Assembly: GCA_016710745.1 (NCBI GenBank)
Contig: JADJVB010000012.1
Coordinates: 62,001 to 126,000 of the forward strand
DNA from: Chitinophagaceae bacterium
GTDB lineage: Bacteria; Bacteroidota; Bacteroidia; Chitinophagales; Chitinophagaceae
Direction: 5' to 3'
Length of the DNA: 64,000 nucleotides
Shown here: positions 25,705 through 35,465 of the stretch, in pieces
Layout: each line of letters opens with the position of its first letter
How positions within the stretch are numbered: position 1 is the stretch's first letter
Translations under genes and position numbers: made by a program
Notes under the pieces: generated by a model
What the model was told of the DNA's origin: nothing
What the model saw: the letters and a program-made list of their open reading frames with translations, nothing else
The model's database searches: none

Positions 25705-26112
25705 TTATTTTTTTGAAGGCCATTGCCTGTCCAATTTTACCGCCTCCTCCAAAAGTTTCCCAATGGCTTGCTCATCAATATCCTCAACCCGCTGAAATAT
25801 CCTGTAAAAGATTTGTTTGTTGCTGCCATGGGTTAAATAGTGATCCACATCCGCAAGCCTGTTTCCGTACCAAAAGCCAAGCAAAACGCCCTGTTTGATG
25901 CCGCCTCTGGGTATGCCGGCCGGCCATACAATACAAATTCCTTTGTTGCCGTAAAAATAGGGTACGTTAAAAGATATTTTCTCCTTGCAGTAATGGGGCA
26001 GTTGCGCCAAAATAATTCCCCTTAACACATCCACCATAATGCGTTCATGTTCCGGAATTACATCGTATACATCTAGAACCGATTTTATTTTTATGTGGTT
26101 GATTAACGCCAT
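25705..26112 (-). CDS. DUF1801-like protein
   Basis: 135 residues from the ATG at 26112 (MALINHIKI). The family pattern is VYDVIPEHERIMVDVLRGIILAQLPH, KEKISFNVPYFYG and ICIVWPAGIP, as in DUF1801/YdhG-like proteins that act on unknown targets. An upstream extension to 26184 is unsupported. It sits between the sigma factor and the TonB-type receptor but is read away from the latter. Confidence 0.65.
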   Translation of the reverse strand: MALINHIKIKSVLDVYDVIPEHERIMVDVLRGIILAQLPHYCKEKISFNVPYFYGNKGICIVWPAGIPRGGIKQGVLLGFWYGNRLADVDHYLTHGSNKQIFYRIFQRVEDIDEQAIGKLLEEAVKLDRQWPSKK

Positions 26113-26267
26113 TCCAATATCGAAACACGGGTTGGTTTCAGGCGATAAAAATACGGTAAAAAATAGCTGCCTGTACATTGCCAAACACCTGTTCGCTTAG
26201 TTTCGGGATGTTATTTTTTATAAGCGGTGCAATAGCAGTATAAGCAACCCTTTTGGCTGTTTTACGC

Positions 26268-26299
26268 TTTGGCTTAGCCTTATTTAATAAGTAACTTTG
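26268..26299 (+). promoter_or_regulatory. Strong predicted promoter of the TonB-type receptor gene
   Basis: TTTG at 26268-26271 and TAACTTTG at 26292-26299, separated by 20 bases, match both halves of the Bacteroidota promoter consensus. The start codon lies about 80 bases further on, leaving room for a 5' untranslated region. Confidence 0.65.
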
Positions 26300-26380
26300 T
26301 AGTCTGTTTTTTTACTATGCAATAAGCTTTTGTATGTAATTATTATCGGCGCGTTTACTGCGCTTTGTCAAATTTACCAG

Positions 26381-28954
26381 ATGAGTATGAAATGTTTAAT
26401 GATATTATTAGTTGGAATTGGTTCGTTCTTTACCGCCGTTGCACAAGGTGAAGAGGAGCCGCAAATGGAATCGGGGAGGAACAATGGCCGGTCTGATAAA
26501 ATAAACAGTATCTATGGAAAACTGATCGATAAGAATACCGGTAAGGCGATTGAAGCCGCATCGGTTCAACTGTATCCGGCCGGAAAAAAGAAAACCAGCG
26601 CGTTGCTGGATGGTATGCTGAGTCACCCGAATGGCGAATTCCTGTTTCAGAACCTGCAACCCCAGGGCAGTTTCAGATTAGTTATAACGGCGATCGGTTA
26701 TGAAACCATGGAGCAGGATATTATCATTAACAAAGGAGGTGAAAAAAACGAACGCAATGGTTTTGAAAGAGACCTGGGTAATATCGTGATGACAACAAAT
26801 TTCAAACAGCTCGAAGGTGTTACCGTAACCAACAGCAGGCCGGCTTTGGAAATGGGCATCGACCGGAAAGTTTTTAATGTAGATAAAAGTATTACCGCAA
26901 CAGGGGGTACGGCCATCGATATCATGAAAAATATACCCTCCGTTTCAGTGGATATAGAGGGTAATGTTGAGCTGCGAAACAGTACACCGCAGATCTTTGT
27001 TGATGGCCGGCCAACCATTTTAACGCTCGATCAGATTCCGGCCGACCATATCGAAAAGATTGAACTCATTACCAACCCTTCGGCGAAATTCGACGCAGCC
27101 AGTTCGGGCGGCATAATCAACGTGGTATTAAAAAAGAACAAACGGATCGGTTTAAATGGAGTGGCTTCTGTAAGTGTGGGTACGCCAAAGGTATTGAGCG
27201 GTAACCTCAATCTGAATATGCGCCAGGGTAAGTTTAATGTTTTTGTTAGTGCAGGTCATAACCAATCGGGTGGAATCGCAAAAGGAAGCACCCTCAGGGA
27301 AAATTTAAAAGGTGGTGCAGTAACCGATTACTTTAACCAGTATTCAGAAAATGAACGGTCGCGGAATTTCAACTCTATCCGTTTTGGTACCGATATTTTT
27401 ATCAGCAACCGCAATACAGTAACGATTTCGCAGAGTTTCAGCAAAGGTGATTTTGGGAATGAGGAAAACCAGGACCAGGAATACCTGAACAGTAACCGCG
27501 AATTATTCCGTTACGGTACCCGAACCTCGGATGATAATTCAGGATTTAACCGTAACAGTACCCGCCTTAATTACAAATACAATTTTCCGAAGCCCGAAAA
27601 AGAGCTAACCGCCGATGTTAGTTATAATTATGGCGGCCGGGATAACCGTGCCGTTATCAACAACCGCTTCTTTAATCCCGACGGTACTACTTACCAACCT
27701 GAGTCAAATGTTTGGAATTATGGAAGCAGTAACGAGAAACAATTTACCGTGCAGGTGGATTATGCCAACCCGGTTACTGATTTTACAAAAATTGAAATGG
27801 GGCTGAGAACATACCACAATGCATTCACCAGCCTGTATGATGCCTATGCGCGGGATAACGGATTGGATATTAAATTACCACTTAGTAATAATTATGCGTA
27901 TACCGAAATGATCAATGCAGCTTATTTTACCTATTCCTATAAAAAAGAAAAATTCAGTTACCAATTGGGACTCAGAGCCGAACAGGCAAAATTCGATGGC
28001 GAATTGGTTGATAGTGCGTACAAATTCGGGTACGATTACCCCAGCCAGGTAAAGAATATCTGGGATGCCTTGTTTCCAAGTTTTTTTATTACCAAAAAAA
28101 TTGCAGAGAAAGATGAATTACAATTCAACTATACCCGCAGGATACGGCGCCCCCGGTTTTGGCAATTGAATCCATTTATCGACATCAACGATCCGGCCAA
28201 TATACGCCAGGGTAATCCGGAGTTAAGGCCCGAATACGTTAATTCCTTTGAATTGAATTACAGCAGAGACTATAATAAAGGAAACCTGCTGGCCGTGTTG
28301 TATTTCAGAAGTAATCCCAATGATATTACGCAGTACAGTGATACCATAACGGATAAGCAATATCAGCAGTTGAACAACGCTGCTGTTGATCCCAATGCCA
28401 TTCTCAACACCTATATAAATGCAAGTACCACTAACCGATACGGTATTGAACTAACGCTGCAACATAAGCCGGGCAAAAATCTGGAGATCACTCCCACATT
28501 AAACCTGCAATACCGCACGGTAAAAGCAACAGTGAATAACCTCGATTTAAGTAACAAAGGGTTGAACTGGGAAGCCAAACTCATTGGTAATTATAAATTA
28601 GAAACCAAAACCAGGTCGCTGTTTAATAACCTGGGCTTTCAAATGACTATTGATTACGAATCGCCTACGGTTATACCACAGGGTAAACGGAAGTCGGAGT
28701 TTACGGTTGACCTGGGTATCAAAAAAGAATTCTTAAAAGACAAAAAAGCAACGGTCAGTTTGGCGGTTAATGATCTGTTCAATACCCGTCGCTGGGGCAC
28801 CATTTACGATACGGAGCAATTTTACCAGGATTCATACCGGCGTTGGAACGTTCGAAATTTCCGAATATCGTTCAGCTATAAATTCGGGGATTCAAAATTC
28901 AGCCTGGGTGGTAAAGGAAGCGGCAAGGCCGGAGCCGCGAATAGTGAAAATTGA
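26381..28954 (+). CDS. TonB-dependent-receptor-like outer-membrane barrel protein (OMP_b-brl_3 type)
   Basis: 857 residues from the ATG at 26381 (MSMKCLMILLVGIG, signal peptide). After it come a carboxypeptidase-regulatory domain (IYGKLIDKNTGKAIEAASVQLYP), a plug domain (VFNVDKSITATGGTAIDIMKNIPSV, IFVDGRP, IINVVLKKNK), and a ~600-residue barrel with repeated aromatic beta-strands and RRPRFWQLNPFID. It ends with aromatic-rich strands (FRISFSYKFGDSKF). It belongs to the outer-membrane barrel family related to SusC receptors but without a SusD neighbour, so it may import or bind a substrate other than glycan oligomers. Confidence 0.85.
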   Translation: MSMKCLMILLVGIGSFFTAVAQGEEEPQMESGRNNGRSDKINSIYGKLIDKNTGKAIEAASVQLYPAGKKKTSALLDGMLSHPNGEFLFQNLQPQGSFRLVITAIGYETMEQDIIINKGGEKNERNGFERDLGNIVMTTNFKQLEGVTVTNSRPALEMGIDRKVFNVDKSITATGGTAIDIMKNIPSVSVDIEGNVELRNSTPQIFVDGRPTILTLDQIPADHIEKIELITNPSAKFDAASSGGIINVVLKKNKRIGLNGVASVSVGTPKVLSGNLNLNMRQGKFNVFVSAGHNQSGGIAKGSTLRENLKGGAVTDYFNQYSENERSRNFNSIRFGTDIFISNRNTVTISQSFSKGDFGNEENQDQEYLNSNRELFRYGTRTSDDNSGFNRNSTRLNYKYNFPKPEKELTADVSYNYGGRDNRAVINNRFFNPDGTTYQPESNVWNYGSSNEKQFTVQVDYANPVTDFTKIEMGLRTYHNAFTSLYDAYARDNGLDIKLPLSNNYAYTEMINAAYFTYSYKKEKFSYQLGLRAEQAKFDGELVDSAYKFGYDYPSQVKNIWDALFPSFFITKKIAEKDELQFNYTRRIRRPRFWQLNPFIDINDPANIRQGNPELRPEYVNSFELNYSRDYNKGNLLAVLYFRSNPNDITQYSDTITDKQYQQLNNAAVDPNAILNTYINASTTNRYGIELTLQHKPGKNLEITPTLNLQYRTVKATVNNLDLSNKGLNWEAKLIGNYKLETKTRSLFNNLGFQMTIDYESPTVIPQGKRKSEFTVDLGIKKEFLKDKKATVSLAVNDLFNTRRWGTIYDTEQFYQDSYRRWNVRNFRISFSYKFGDSKFSLGGKGSGKAGAANSEN

Positions 28955-28968
28955 ATTACCTGTAGTTG

Positions 28969-29256
28969 TTAATCTGTCTTCAAACAATCAATCTTACTGA
29001 TCGCACCCAACTCCGGGCGGGGTGATGTATTCTGCCTGGCAATAAGCTCAAATGTATGCCCATCGGGGTCATCAAGATAAACGGTGATGAACGGTATCCG
29101 GGTAAACACTGTGGGTTGACCGCTTCCATTTTTTAGAAAATTATAAGGGGTTACATGCCGTTCTTTTAAAAAATCGATCGACCTTTCTAAATTTTCAGCA
29201 AATACCGTGTTTCGAAAAAGCCCTTTAATTATGAAAAAAATATTAGCGACGTTCAT
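28969..29256 (-). CDS. N-terminally truncated VOC-family protein
   Basis: 95 residues covering only the second half of a VOC/glyoxalase-like fold: FRNTVFAENLERSIDFL, VTPYNFLKNGSG, and ITVYLDDPDGHTFELIA with the metal-ligand Glu at its end. The first beta-alpha-beta-beta-beta module is absent and the initial ten residues (MNVANIFFIIKG) look unrelated. Its start overlaps the intact VOC gene by 14 bases. It may be a decaying remnant, or a half-domain that pairs with another chain. Confidence 0.65.
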   Translation of the reverse strand: MNVANIFFIIKGLFRNTVFAENLERSIDFLKERHVTPYNFLKNGSGQPTVFTRIPFITVYLDDPDGHTFELIARQNTSPRPELGAISKIDCLKTD

Positions 29257-29734
29257 TCAATAACGATTCCAGGTCAAGTGCCCTGGTGAACATCTCTAAT
29301 GAGCCATCCTCTTTTTTTGGCCATTGATCCCCGGGCCTGTCCCAATACAATTCCACACCATTTTCATCGGGGTCGTTCAGGTAAAGTGATTCGGACACGC
29401 CAAGGTCGGCTGCCCCCGTTAGCGGATAATTTTCCTGTATCAAGCGATGATAAATGGCGGCGAGGTCATTGCGGGTTGGATAAACAATGGCGGTATGAAA
29501 TAATCCTGCCGAATTTGTTTTGGCTGGCGGTAAACCCTTGCTATGCCAGGTGTTCAGGCCGATATGGTGATGATAACCACCCGCCGAAATAAAAGCTGCC
29601 TGCCCGCCATATCTCATTGTTATTTCGAAACCCAAAAGCCGGCAATAAAAATCCAGCGACCGATCCAGATCGGCTACTTTTAGGTGTACATGGCCGATTT
29701 TTGTTTGGTTGGGAATTATATACTGATCGTCCAT
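29243..29734 (-). CDS. VOC-family dioxygenase/glyoxalase-like protein
   Basis: 163 residues with one complete VOC module: IGHVHLKVADLDRSLDFYCRLLGFE (first metal-ligand His), YHHHIGLNTW, GLFHTAIVYP, and ESLYLNDPDENGVELYW (metal-ligand Glu). It resembles the N-terminal domain of catechol 2,3-dioxygenase-like proteins (CatE type), which usually have two such domains. The function is unspecified. It is followed by a truncated VOC copy and preceded by a thioredoxin-fold gene four bases away. Confidence 0.8.
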   Translation of the reverse strand: MDDQYIIPNQTKIGHVHLKVADLDRSLDFYCRLLGFEITMRYGGQAAFISAGGYHHHIGLNTWHSKGLPPAKTNSAGLFHTAIVYPTRNDLAAIYHRLIQENYPLTGAADLGVSESLYLNDPDENGVELYWDRPGDQWPKKEDGSLEMFTRALDLESLLNERR

Positions 29735-29738
29735 AAGT

Positions 29739-30293
29739 TTATTTCCACTTTATATTGCATCCAATGCTTGGCTTTTGTTCGCCGGGTACAGGCCTTTCGC
29801 TGAGCAGGCAGTCCAGCACCAATCGAATGTCTTTTCCGGTAACCGGAATACCGTTGCCGGGGCGGGAGTCATCCAGTTGTCCGCGATAAACCAATTTAAG
29901 ACGCTTATCATAGATGAAAAAATCGGGCGTGCAGGCTGCATCATATGCTTTGGCTATATCCTGTGTTTCGTCAAACAAATAGGGGAAAGGGTAGCCTAAA
30001 TGTTCAGCAACCGCTTTCATTTTATCCGGAGCGTCCTCAGGGTGGGTGATGATATCATTGGCACTAATAGCCACGAAACCAATTTCTTTAGATCGATACT
30101 CGTGCGCCAGTTGGATCAACGCTTCGTTAATATGCAACACAAACGGACAATGATTGCAGATAAACATAACTACAGTGGCCATTTCGCCCTTGACATCGGC
30201 GAGTGCTGTCTGTTTATCTGAAATCGTATCCAATACCAGAAAATCGGGAGCGTTACTGCCCAGTATCTTCATGGTGGAGGTAGTTCTTGCCAT
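29739..30293 (-). CDS. Thioredoxin-fold (AhpC/TSA-like) redox protein
   Basis: 184 residues. The redox site is C46-NH-C49-PF after VVMFI, the pattern of a thioredoxin-family/peroxiredoxin-like group. GFVAISANDI, LFDETQDIAKAYDAACTPDFFIYD (the usual cis-Pro after ACT) and VYRGQLDDSRPGN follow. It should act as a thiol:disulfide oxidoreductase or peroxidase. A near-consensus -7 box (TATCTTTA) ends four bases before its ATG. It is separated from the VOC gene by four bases. Confidence 0.85.
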   Translation of the reverse strand: MARTTSTMKILGSNAPDFLVLDTISDKQTALADVKGEMATVVMFICNHCPFVLHINEALIQLAHEYRSKEIGFVAISANDIITHPEDAPDKMKAVAEHLGYPFPYLFDETQDIAKAYDAACTPDFFIYDKRLKLVYRGQLDDSRPGNGIPVTGKDIRLVLDCLLSERPVPGEQKPSIGCNIKWK

Positions 30294-30364
30294 TTGCTAA
30301 AGATAACTTATTTGGAAATATTTATTGTGGAACGGTCTTTGCATAATGTATTGATGTGGGGGCG

Positions 30365-30372
30365 TATTTTTG
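30365..30372 (+). promoter_or_regulatory. Predicted -7 box of the TPR gene
   Basis: TATTTTTG matches TAnnTTTG about 37 bases before the ATG. A weak TTTG is found ~24 bases further upstream. Confidence 0.4.
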
Positions 30373-30408
30373 TATCTTTCTGATGCGGGGCCATTTAAAC
30401 TATAAATT

Positions 30409-31632
30409 ATGAAGTATAAGTTTGTTTTATTGATGTTTGTTGCGCTGGTAACCATAAACAGTGCTGGGTTTGCTCAAACCTCCACGGAATATAATAACCA
30501 GGGGCTGGCCAAATATAATGCCCGAAATTATGATGCGGCCTTGCAGGATTTTAATAAAGCCGTTACACTTGACCCCAAAAATGAAAAAGCATTACATAAC
30601 CGGGGTCTGGCGAAATATGCGTTGAAGGATTATGATGGGGCCATAAAAGATCATAGCAGCGCCATATCGATAAATGCAAATTATAGCAATGCGTATAACG
30701 ACCGTGGCGCCGTTTACTACAAGCTGAATAACCATGTTGCGGCTTTAAATGATTACAACAAGGCGATTCAAATAGATCCGGCATATTTCCGTGCCTATAA
30801 AAACAGGGCATCGGTAAACTATGCACTAAAAAATTATGATGCAGCCGACAAAGATTACAGTAAATGTATAGAACTACAACCCAATGATGAAGACGGGTAT
30901 ATGGGCCGGGGAATGATTCAGAGCCAAAAAAATAATTATGCTGCTGCCATTAAGTTTTTTGATAAGGTCATCGAACTTCAACCAACATCGGCAACGGCCT
31001 TGTTGAACCGGGGAAACGCAAAATATGCCCTGAAGGATATAAATGGGGCATTGACCGATTTTTTAAAAGTGGTTCAGGTGCAGCCGGGCAATGCTAATGT
31101 GTATTTTAATCTGGGCAGCATTTATATGACGCAGGGCAAGAGCGCAGATGCCATTGCAAATTTCAAAAAATACAATAGCTTTTTACCCAATGAATGGATG
31201 GGGTATAAGTATACGGCCGACGTATATTATATGCAGTTGGAACAATACGATAACGCGGAGTTATACTATAATAAAGCCTATCAGATCAATAAGAATGATA
31301 AAACGATCATTGAACGGTTGGGATATTCGATGTTGAATCAGAAAAAGACAACGGAAGCTATCGGCATGTTCAAAAGCCAGATCGCCCTGTTACCAAATGA
31401 TTACTGGGGATATTATAATTTAGGCGCAGCCTATAGTGTTGGCAAGGCACACGCCGAGTCGCTTAAAAATCTGGATATTGCTTTAAGCAAACGCATGGTG
31501 GAACTGGCTCATTGGGAATCCGACCGCAATCTCGACAATGTGCGGTTTCTGGAAGATTTTAAAAAGATACTGGAAAAATATTTTAATCAAGATATATTGG
31601 CAAAATACCCCGGACTGAGAGGCGTGCTTTAG
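30409..31632 (+). CDS. Exported tetratricopeptide-repeat protein
   Basis: 407 residues with a signal peptide (VTINSAGFAQ), then about ten TPR units of 34 residues, for example YNARNYDAALQDFNKAVTLD, YALKDYDGAIKDHSSAI and YKLNNHVAALNDYNKAIQID. The last unit is more divergent. It is a periplasmic or surface scaffold for protein binding; its partners are unknown. A rho-independent terminator follows. Confidence 0.88.
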   Translation: MKYKFVLLMFVALVTINSAGFAQTSTEYNNQGLAKYNARNYDAALQDFNKAVTLDPKNEKALHNRGLAKYALKDYDGAIKDHSSAISINANYSNAYNDRGAVYYKLNNHVAALNDYNKAIQIDPAYFRAYKNRASVNYALKNYDAADKDYSKCIELQPNDEDGYMGRGMIQSQKNNYAAAIKFFDKVIELQPTSATALLNRGNAKYALKDINGALTDFLKVVQVQPGNANVYFNLGSIYMTQGKSADAIANFKKYNSFLPNEWMGYKYTADVYYMQLEQYDNAELYYNKAYQINKNDKTIIERLGYSMLNQKKTTEAIGMFKSQIALLPNDYWGYYNLGAAYSVGKAHAESLKNLDIALSKRMVELAHWESDRNLDNVRFLEDFKKILEKYFNQDILAKYPGLRGVL

Positions 31633-31663
31633 TTTGTTGGGCAGATTTGTTGTGGAATTCTTT

Positions 31664-31697
31664 ACTGGTCGGTATATTTACCGGCCAGTTTGTTTTA
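31664..31697 (+). terminator. Rho-independent terminator after the TPR gene
   Basis: ACTGGTCGGTA (31664-31674) and TACCGGCCAGT (31679-31689) form an 11-pair stem with one G-T wobble and loop TATT, followed by TTGTTTTA. Confidence 0.75.
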
Positions 31698-31725
31698 AAA
31701 TTAACGGTCACTAAAATTTCTGAGT

Positions 31726-33279
31726 ATGAAAAAATCAATATTGCTTCACCTGGTCGCGTCATTAATTTTTTTTAGTTCCTGTAACACAGCCCAACCAGCA
31801 GCCGGCAAAAAAGACAATGGACAAATCGATATTACCATCGTTCAGATCAACGATGTGTATGAAATAGCACCATTGGATGGCGGCAAATCGGGGGGCATGG
31901 CCAGGGTAGCCACCATTAAGAAACAACAGCTCCAAAAAAATAAAAATACCATCATGGTAATTGCCGGTGATTTTTTAAGTCCGTCGGTGTACAACAGTTT
32001 GAAATATGAAGGCAGCCGGATACGGGGTAAACAAATGGTTGATGCGATGAACGCGGCCGGTGTTGACCTCGCGGTTTTTGGGAACCATGAATTTGATATT
32101 CCGGAAGCCGATGTACAGAAACGTATAAACGAATCAAACTTTCAATGGATATCTTCCAATACATTCCAGGTAACAAACGGTAAAATTCATCCCTTCCAAA
32201 AAGAAAAGGCCGCGGGTGCAGAACCCTTTCCGGAAACCTACACGATGACCTTTACTGATGAAGATGGAACAACAGCAACCATCGGCTTTATAGGACTAAC
32301 GCTGCCTTTCAATAAAGCGCCCTATGTGAGTTATACCGATGTGTTTACCACTGCACAAAAATATTATGACGAGTTAAAAGACAAATGCAATGCAGTGATC
32401 GCCATTACGCACCAGTCGCTTGATGATGATATAAAACTGGCCCGTCAAATTCCCGGACTGGCCTTGATCATTGGCGGACATGAACATGAACGGCACTATG
32501 CAAAGATCAACCAGGTATATATTACGAAGGCAGATGCCAATGCCAAATCGGCCTATATCATTAAGTTGAACATCAACAAGAAGAGACAGAAACTGAAACT
32601 GAAAACGCAGATCGTTGATATTGATCAATCCGTCCTTCTCGATTCTGCTACCAACGTTGTGGTACAAAAATGGACCGAGATCGGCGACAATAACTATGCT
32701 TCGCTGGGTTTCGATGCCCGCAAAGTGGCGATGCAAAACGGTGAGCCGCTCGACGGAAGGGAAGCTTACATCCGGGCCACCAAAACCAATTTTACCAAAC
32801 TGATCGTTAGGGGCATGGAGAAAGCATCACCAGCATCGGATGTTTGCATTATTAATTCGGGTTCTATTCGGGTTGATGATATTTTGCCAATGCCGGTTAC
32901 ACAGTACGATGTGATCCGCAGCCTGCCCTTTGGCGGTAGTATACTCGAAGTGGACATTAAGGGAAGTTTGTTGATCAGAATTTTGGAAGCCGGCATAAAG
33001 AACTGGGGCAACGGCGGATTTCTTCAATATTCCGAATCGGTTAACAAAGATAGTATCGCCGGAACCTGGTCGTTAAAAAATGTGCCACTTGATGCAGGCA
33101 AAATATATAAAGTTGCCATCACCGATTTTTTAATGACCGGGGGAGAAGCTAACATGGATTTTTTGACAAAAGATAATCCGGACATTGCAAAGTTGTATCC
33201 GGCTTTTACCGATCTAAAAGATCCCCGTTCGGATATCAGGCGGGCGATTATCAATTATATGGAAGGGTTGGGGCAATAA
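31726..33279 (+). CDS. 5'-nucleotidase / metallophosphatase lipoprotein (UshA-like)
   Basis: 517 residues. The lipoprotein signal ends FFSSC. The metallophosphatase domain has VQINDVYEI, VIAGDFLSPS, VFGNHEFDI, ITHQSLDDD and IIGGHEHE, the five metal-site blocks of this family (Asp, Asp, Asn, His and His). The 5'-nucleotidase C-terminal domain includes CIINSGSIRVDDILP and SLPFGGSI. It likely dephosphorylates extracellular nucleotides or sugar nucleotides. Confidence 0.9.
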   Translation: MKKSILLHLVASLIFFSSCNTAQPAAGKKDNGQIDITIVQINDVYEIAPLDGGKSGGMARVATIKKQQLQKNKNTIMVIAGDFLSPSVYNSLKYEGSRIRGKQMVDAMNAAGVDLAVFGNHEFDIPEADVQKRINESNFQWISSNTFQVTNGKIHPFQKEKAAGAEPFPETYTMTFTDEDGTTATIGFIGLTLPFNKAPYVSYTDVFTTAQKYYDELKDKCNAVIAITHQSLDDDIKLARQIPGLALIIGGHEHERHYAKINQVYITKADANAKSAYIIKLNINKKRQKLKLKTQIVDIDQSVLLDSATNVVVQKWTEIGDNNYASLGFDARKVAMQNGEPLDGREAYIRATKTNFTKLIVRGMEKASPASDVCIINSGSIRVDDILPMPVTQYDVIRSLPFGGSILEVDIKGSLLIRILEAGIKNWGNGGFLQYSESVNKDSIAGTWSLKNVPLDAGKIYKVAITDFLMTGGEANMDFLTKDNPDIAKLYPAFTDLKDPRSDIRRAIINYMEGLGQ

Positions 33280-33323
33280 TGAAATTAATTGTTGGTCAGG
33301 CGACCAGCGAAGGCGGTTAACGA

Positions 33324-35465
33324 TCAAAAATTAAAAACCTTTCGGATATATTTAACCCCGGTATATTTATTTGGCGGTATATAGGAAGAGAAAAGGTCTT
33401 TCAAATGGGCGGATTGAAATAACGCACTGCATTCCTTCCAAAACTGATCCCAGTTTATATTTTTTTTGTTTACGATGTCGTTATTTATTTTTTCCAGTAA
33501 CGGATCATTGATCAGTTTGGTACTCACGCCCCTGGTAGCTATGATCTGCACATCCGGATTTAATTGAAAAACCTGTAGAACCTGGTTATAGCCCCCGCAA
33601 GAGCCCAGGAACACAAATTTGGCTGATGGTTTTATTTTGTCGAGGCTTGATTGCAGGTAATAGCTGTGTCCGCGGTGAATATAAGAGGTTATCTCATATT
33701 TCTGCTGCTCAATTGCATGCAACATCTCCAGTTGTGAAGCTTCACAACCTTGTTCAGTACCGGGCTTGTTCATATAAACTTTCATTTTATTACCTCTGAT
33801 CGAACTGAATACAATATAATTTCCGTGGTCTTCATTACTCCACATCGATTTACTGAAGGACAACATTTGGTTGCGAAACGAGCTTGTGGCATCCTCGTCA
33901 TCATAAAAAAAACAAACCTGAACAGCGATGTTGTTATTTACCAGCCGATCATAATTTAGTGATTCGTAGATCTTGTCTGTTTCATAATTTCCTTTATCCT
34001 GCAGTATATCTCTGAATCCTTCAAAAATCCGCTGGTACATGAAATTTTCCTGTACAACAAATTGTACTTTGAAATTATCTATCCAATTAACCAGCAAAAG
34101 CCCAAGATCGCGGTGGTGACGGGTTTCGAAGAGAATCTCTGCCAGGGTCATGGCCCTCAGGATTATCGTATTATCTGTGTGTTGCAAATCGGGCAAACTG
34201 GCCAGGTAATGTTCAAGCATGTTGGCCAGTTTCACTTCGGGCAGGTGATGCACGAGGTCATCAACCAGGCCATAATCCGAAATATTTGAAATGAACCGGT
34301 CAAATTCGAAATAACCTATATCATCCATGAAATGATTCAGTTTCTCTGCTGATACTTCTGCCAGGAATTTTTTATAGACATATAAAAAACTGGAGGTATA
34401 CAATGCGCTGCTGCCCCCGATGATCAGTTCGCTACCACCGCCCAGTAACAAAAAATAAAGATCTATGGCAGGCAAACTGTCCAAAACCCGGAAACGAATA
34501 TTGTTTGGTAATTGATGAAGCTCATTTATTTCCTTTATGTAATAGTGGTTGGCAAATTTTCTATTCAGCTCTGCAATGGGCTGTTTTAAAAAAGAATTCA
34601 ATTCAGGATCGTTGCTGTTACGCAGCCTAACGGCTTCTGTAACAAAGGCATGGTAATAATCCCCGGGTACCCCGGCCAGTTCCAGTATTTCAGCTTCCGT
34701 GATCCTTTTTTCCCGGATAGCCATGCTGAAGGGCAGGATTATATCATAATACTTACCCGGTTTGATGGCAGCGATCGCCTTAATGGTTTTGTCTTTACTA
34801 TGCTTAACAAGCGATTCATAGAATGTATCTCCGGCTGCAAGTTTTTCGGCCAGAACCCGGGGCGCCCCATTGGCCAGTTCGTACAGCAGGGTATCCCGGT
34901 AGGCAACATATTGCGGCAAATAGATCCTGCTGGTTATATAAAAGGGATCGTACAACATTTCTCTGAGCTGTGCATAAATATTGATGCTGTCGCCTGTGGT
35001 CGAACCATTGAAAACTGACTGCAATATTTCTGTTTGGGTAACGGGAATTGCGCTGTATAAATCTGTCAGAGTTCCTTTTTCATGGGCTTTGATGGTTAGC
35101 AGGAAATTACGGTTCAAAGCCGGTAACTGCAATGCTCCCATTGATCTGGAATTGATCTTATTCAGGCTTATTTCAAAAAAATGTATAAGTATTTCTTTAA
35201 CAGGCTTGTCATCGAAGGTCAGGTTTTCCTGCACCAGGGAATCGCAGGTTTTATAATAGAACCGGTTAATGCTTTGGCTAAAGGCTGAATCTGTGGTTTT
35301 CTTTTTTGTTGCCTCTACCAGATTTGTTTGCAAACTGCTGTACCTGTCCCCGGGCTGCGCAATCAATTTAAAATGACCCGGGATTAATGTGGAAAGTAAC
35401 AGCAATAATTTGAGCGTCCGCTTTACTTTTTTTACTGACCAAAAGTTAAATTGAATCTGGTGCAT
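33324..35465 (-). CDS. Secreted protein with candidate caspase-like (clan CD) C-terminal domain
   Basis: 713 residues with an N-terminal basic-hydrophobic signal (LKLLLLLSTLIPGHFKLIAQ). Residues ~40-500 are mainly helical and unrecognised. The last ~190 residues hold a beta-strand-rich alpha/beta segment with the two features of a clan CD peptidase: a His in ITSYIHRGHS (H597/H600), then ~20 residues later a Cys after a hydrophobic strand, FVFLGSCGGYN (C623), and a following strand VQIIATRGVS. This spacing and motif resemble gingipain/CHAT/caspase domains. Catalysis is inferred and the family is not firmly named. It stands alone between the nucleotidase and a transpeptidase. Confidence 0.6.
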   Translation of the reverse strand: MHQIQFNFWSVKKVKRTLKLLLLLSTLIPGHFKLIAQPGDRYSSLQTNLVEATKKKTTDSAFSQSINRFYYKTCDSLVQENLTFDDKPVKEILIHFFEISLNKINSRSMGALQLPALNRNFLLTIKAHEKGTLTDLYSAIPVTQTEILQSVFNGSTTGDSINIYAQLREMLYDPFYITSRIYLPQYVAYRDTLLYELANGAPRVLAEKLAAGDTFYESLVKHSKDKTIKAIAAIKPGKYYDIILPFSMAIREKRITEAEILELAGVPGDYYHAFVTEAVRLRNSNDPELNSFLKQPIAELNRKFANHYYIKEINELHQLPNNIRFRVLDSLPAIDLYFLLLGGGSELIIGGSSALYTSSFLYVYKKFLAEVSAEKLNHFMDDIGYFEFDRFISNISDYGLVDDLVHHLPEVKLANMLEHYLASLPDLQHTDNTIILRAMTLAEILFETRHHRDLGLLLVNWIDNFKVQFVVQENFMYQRIFEGFRDILQDKGNYETDKIYESLNYDRLVNNNIAVQVCFFYDDEDATSSFRNQMLSFSKSMWSNEDHGNYIVFSSIRGNKMKVYMNKPGTEQGCEASQLEMLHAIEQQKYEITSYIHRGHSYYLQSSLDKIKPSAKFVFLGSCGGYNQVLQVFQLNPDVQIIATRGVSTKLINDPLLEKINNDIVNKKNINWDQFWKECSALFQSAHLKDLFSSYIPPNKYTGVKYIRKVFNF

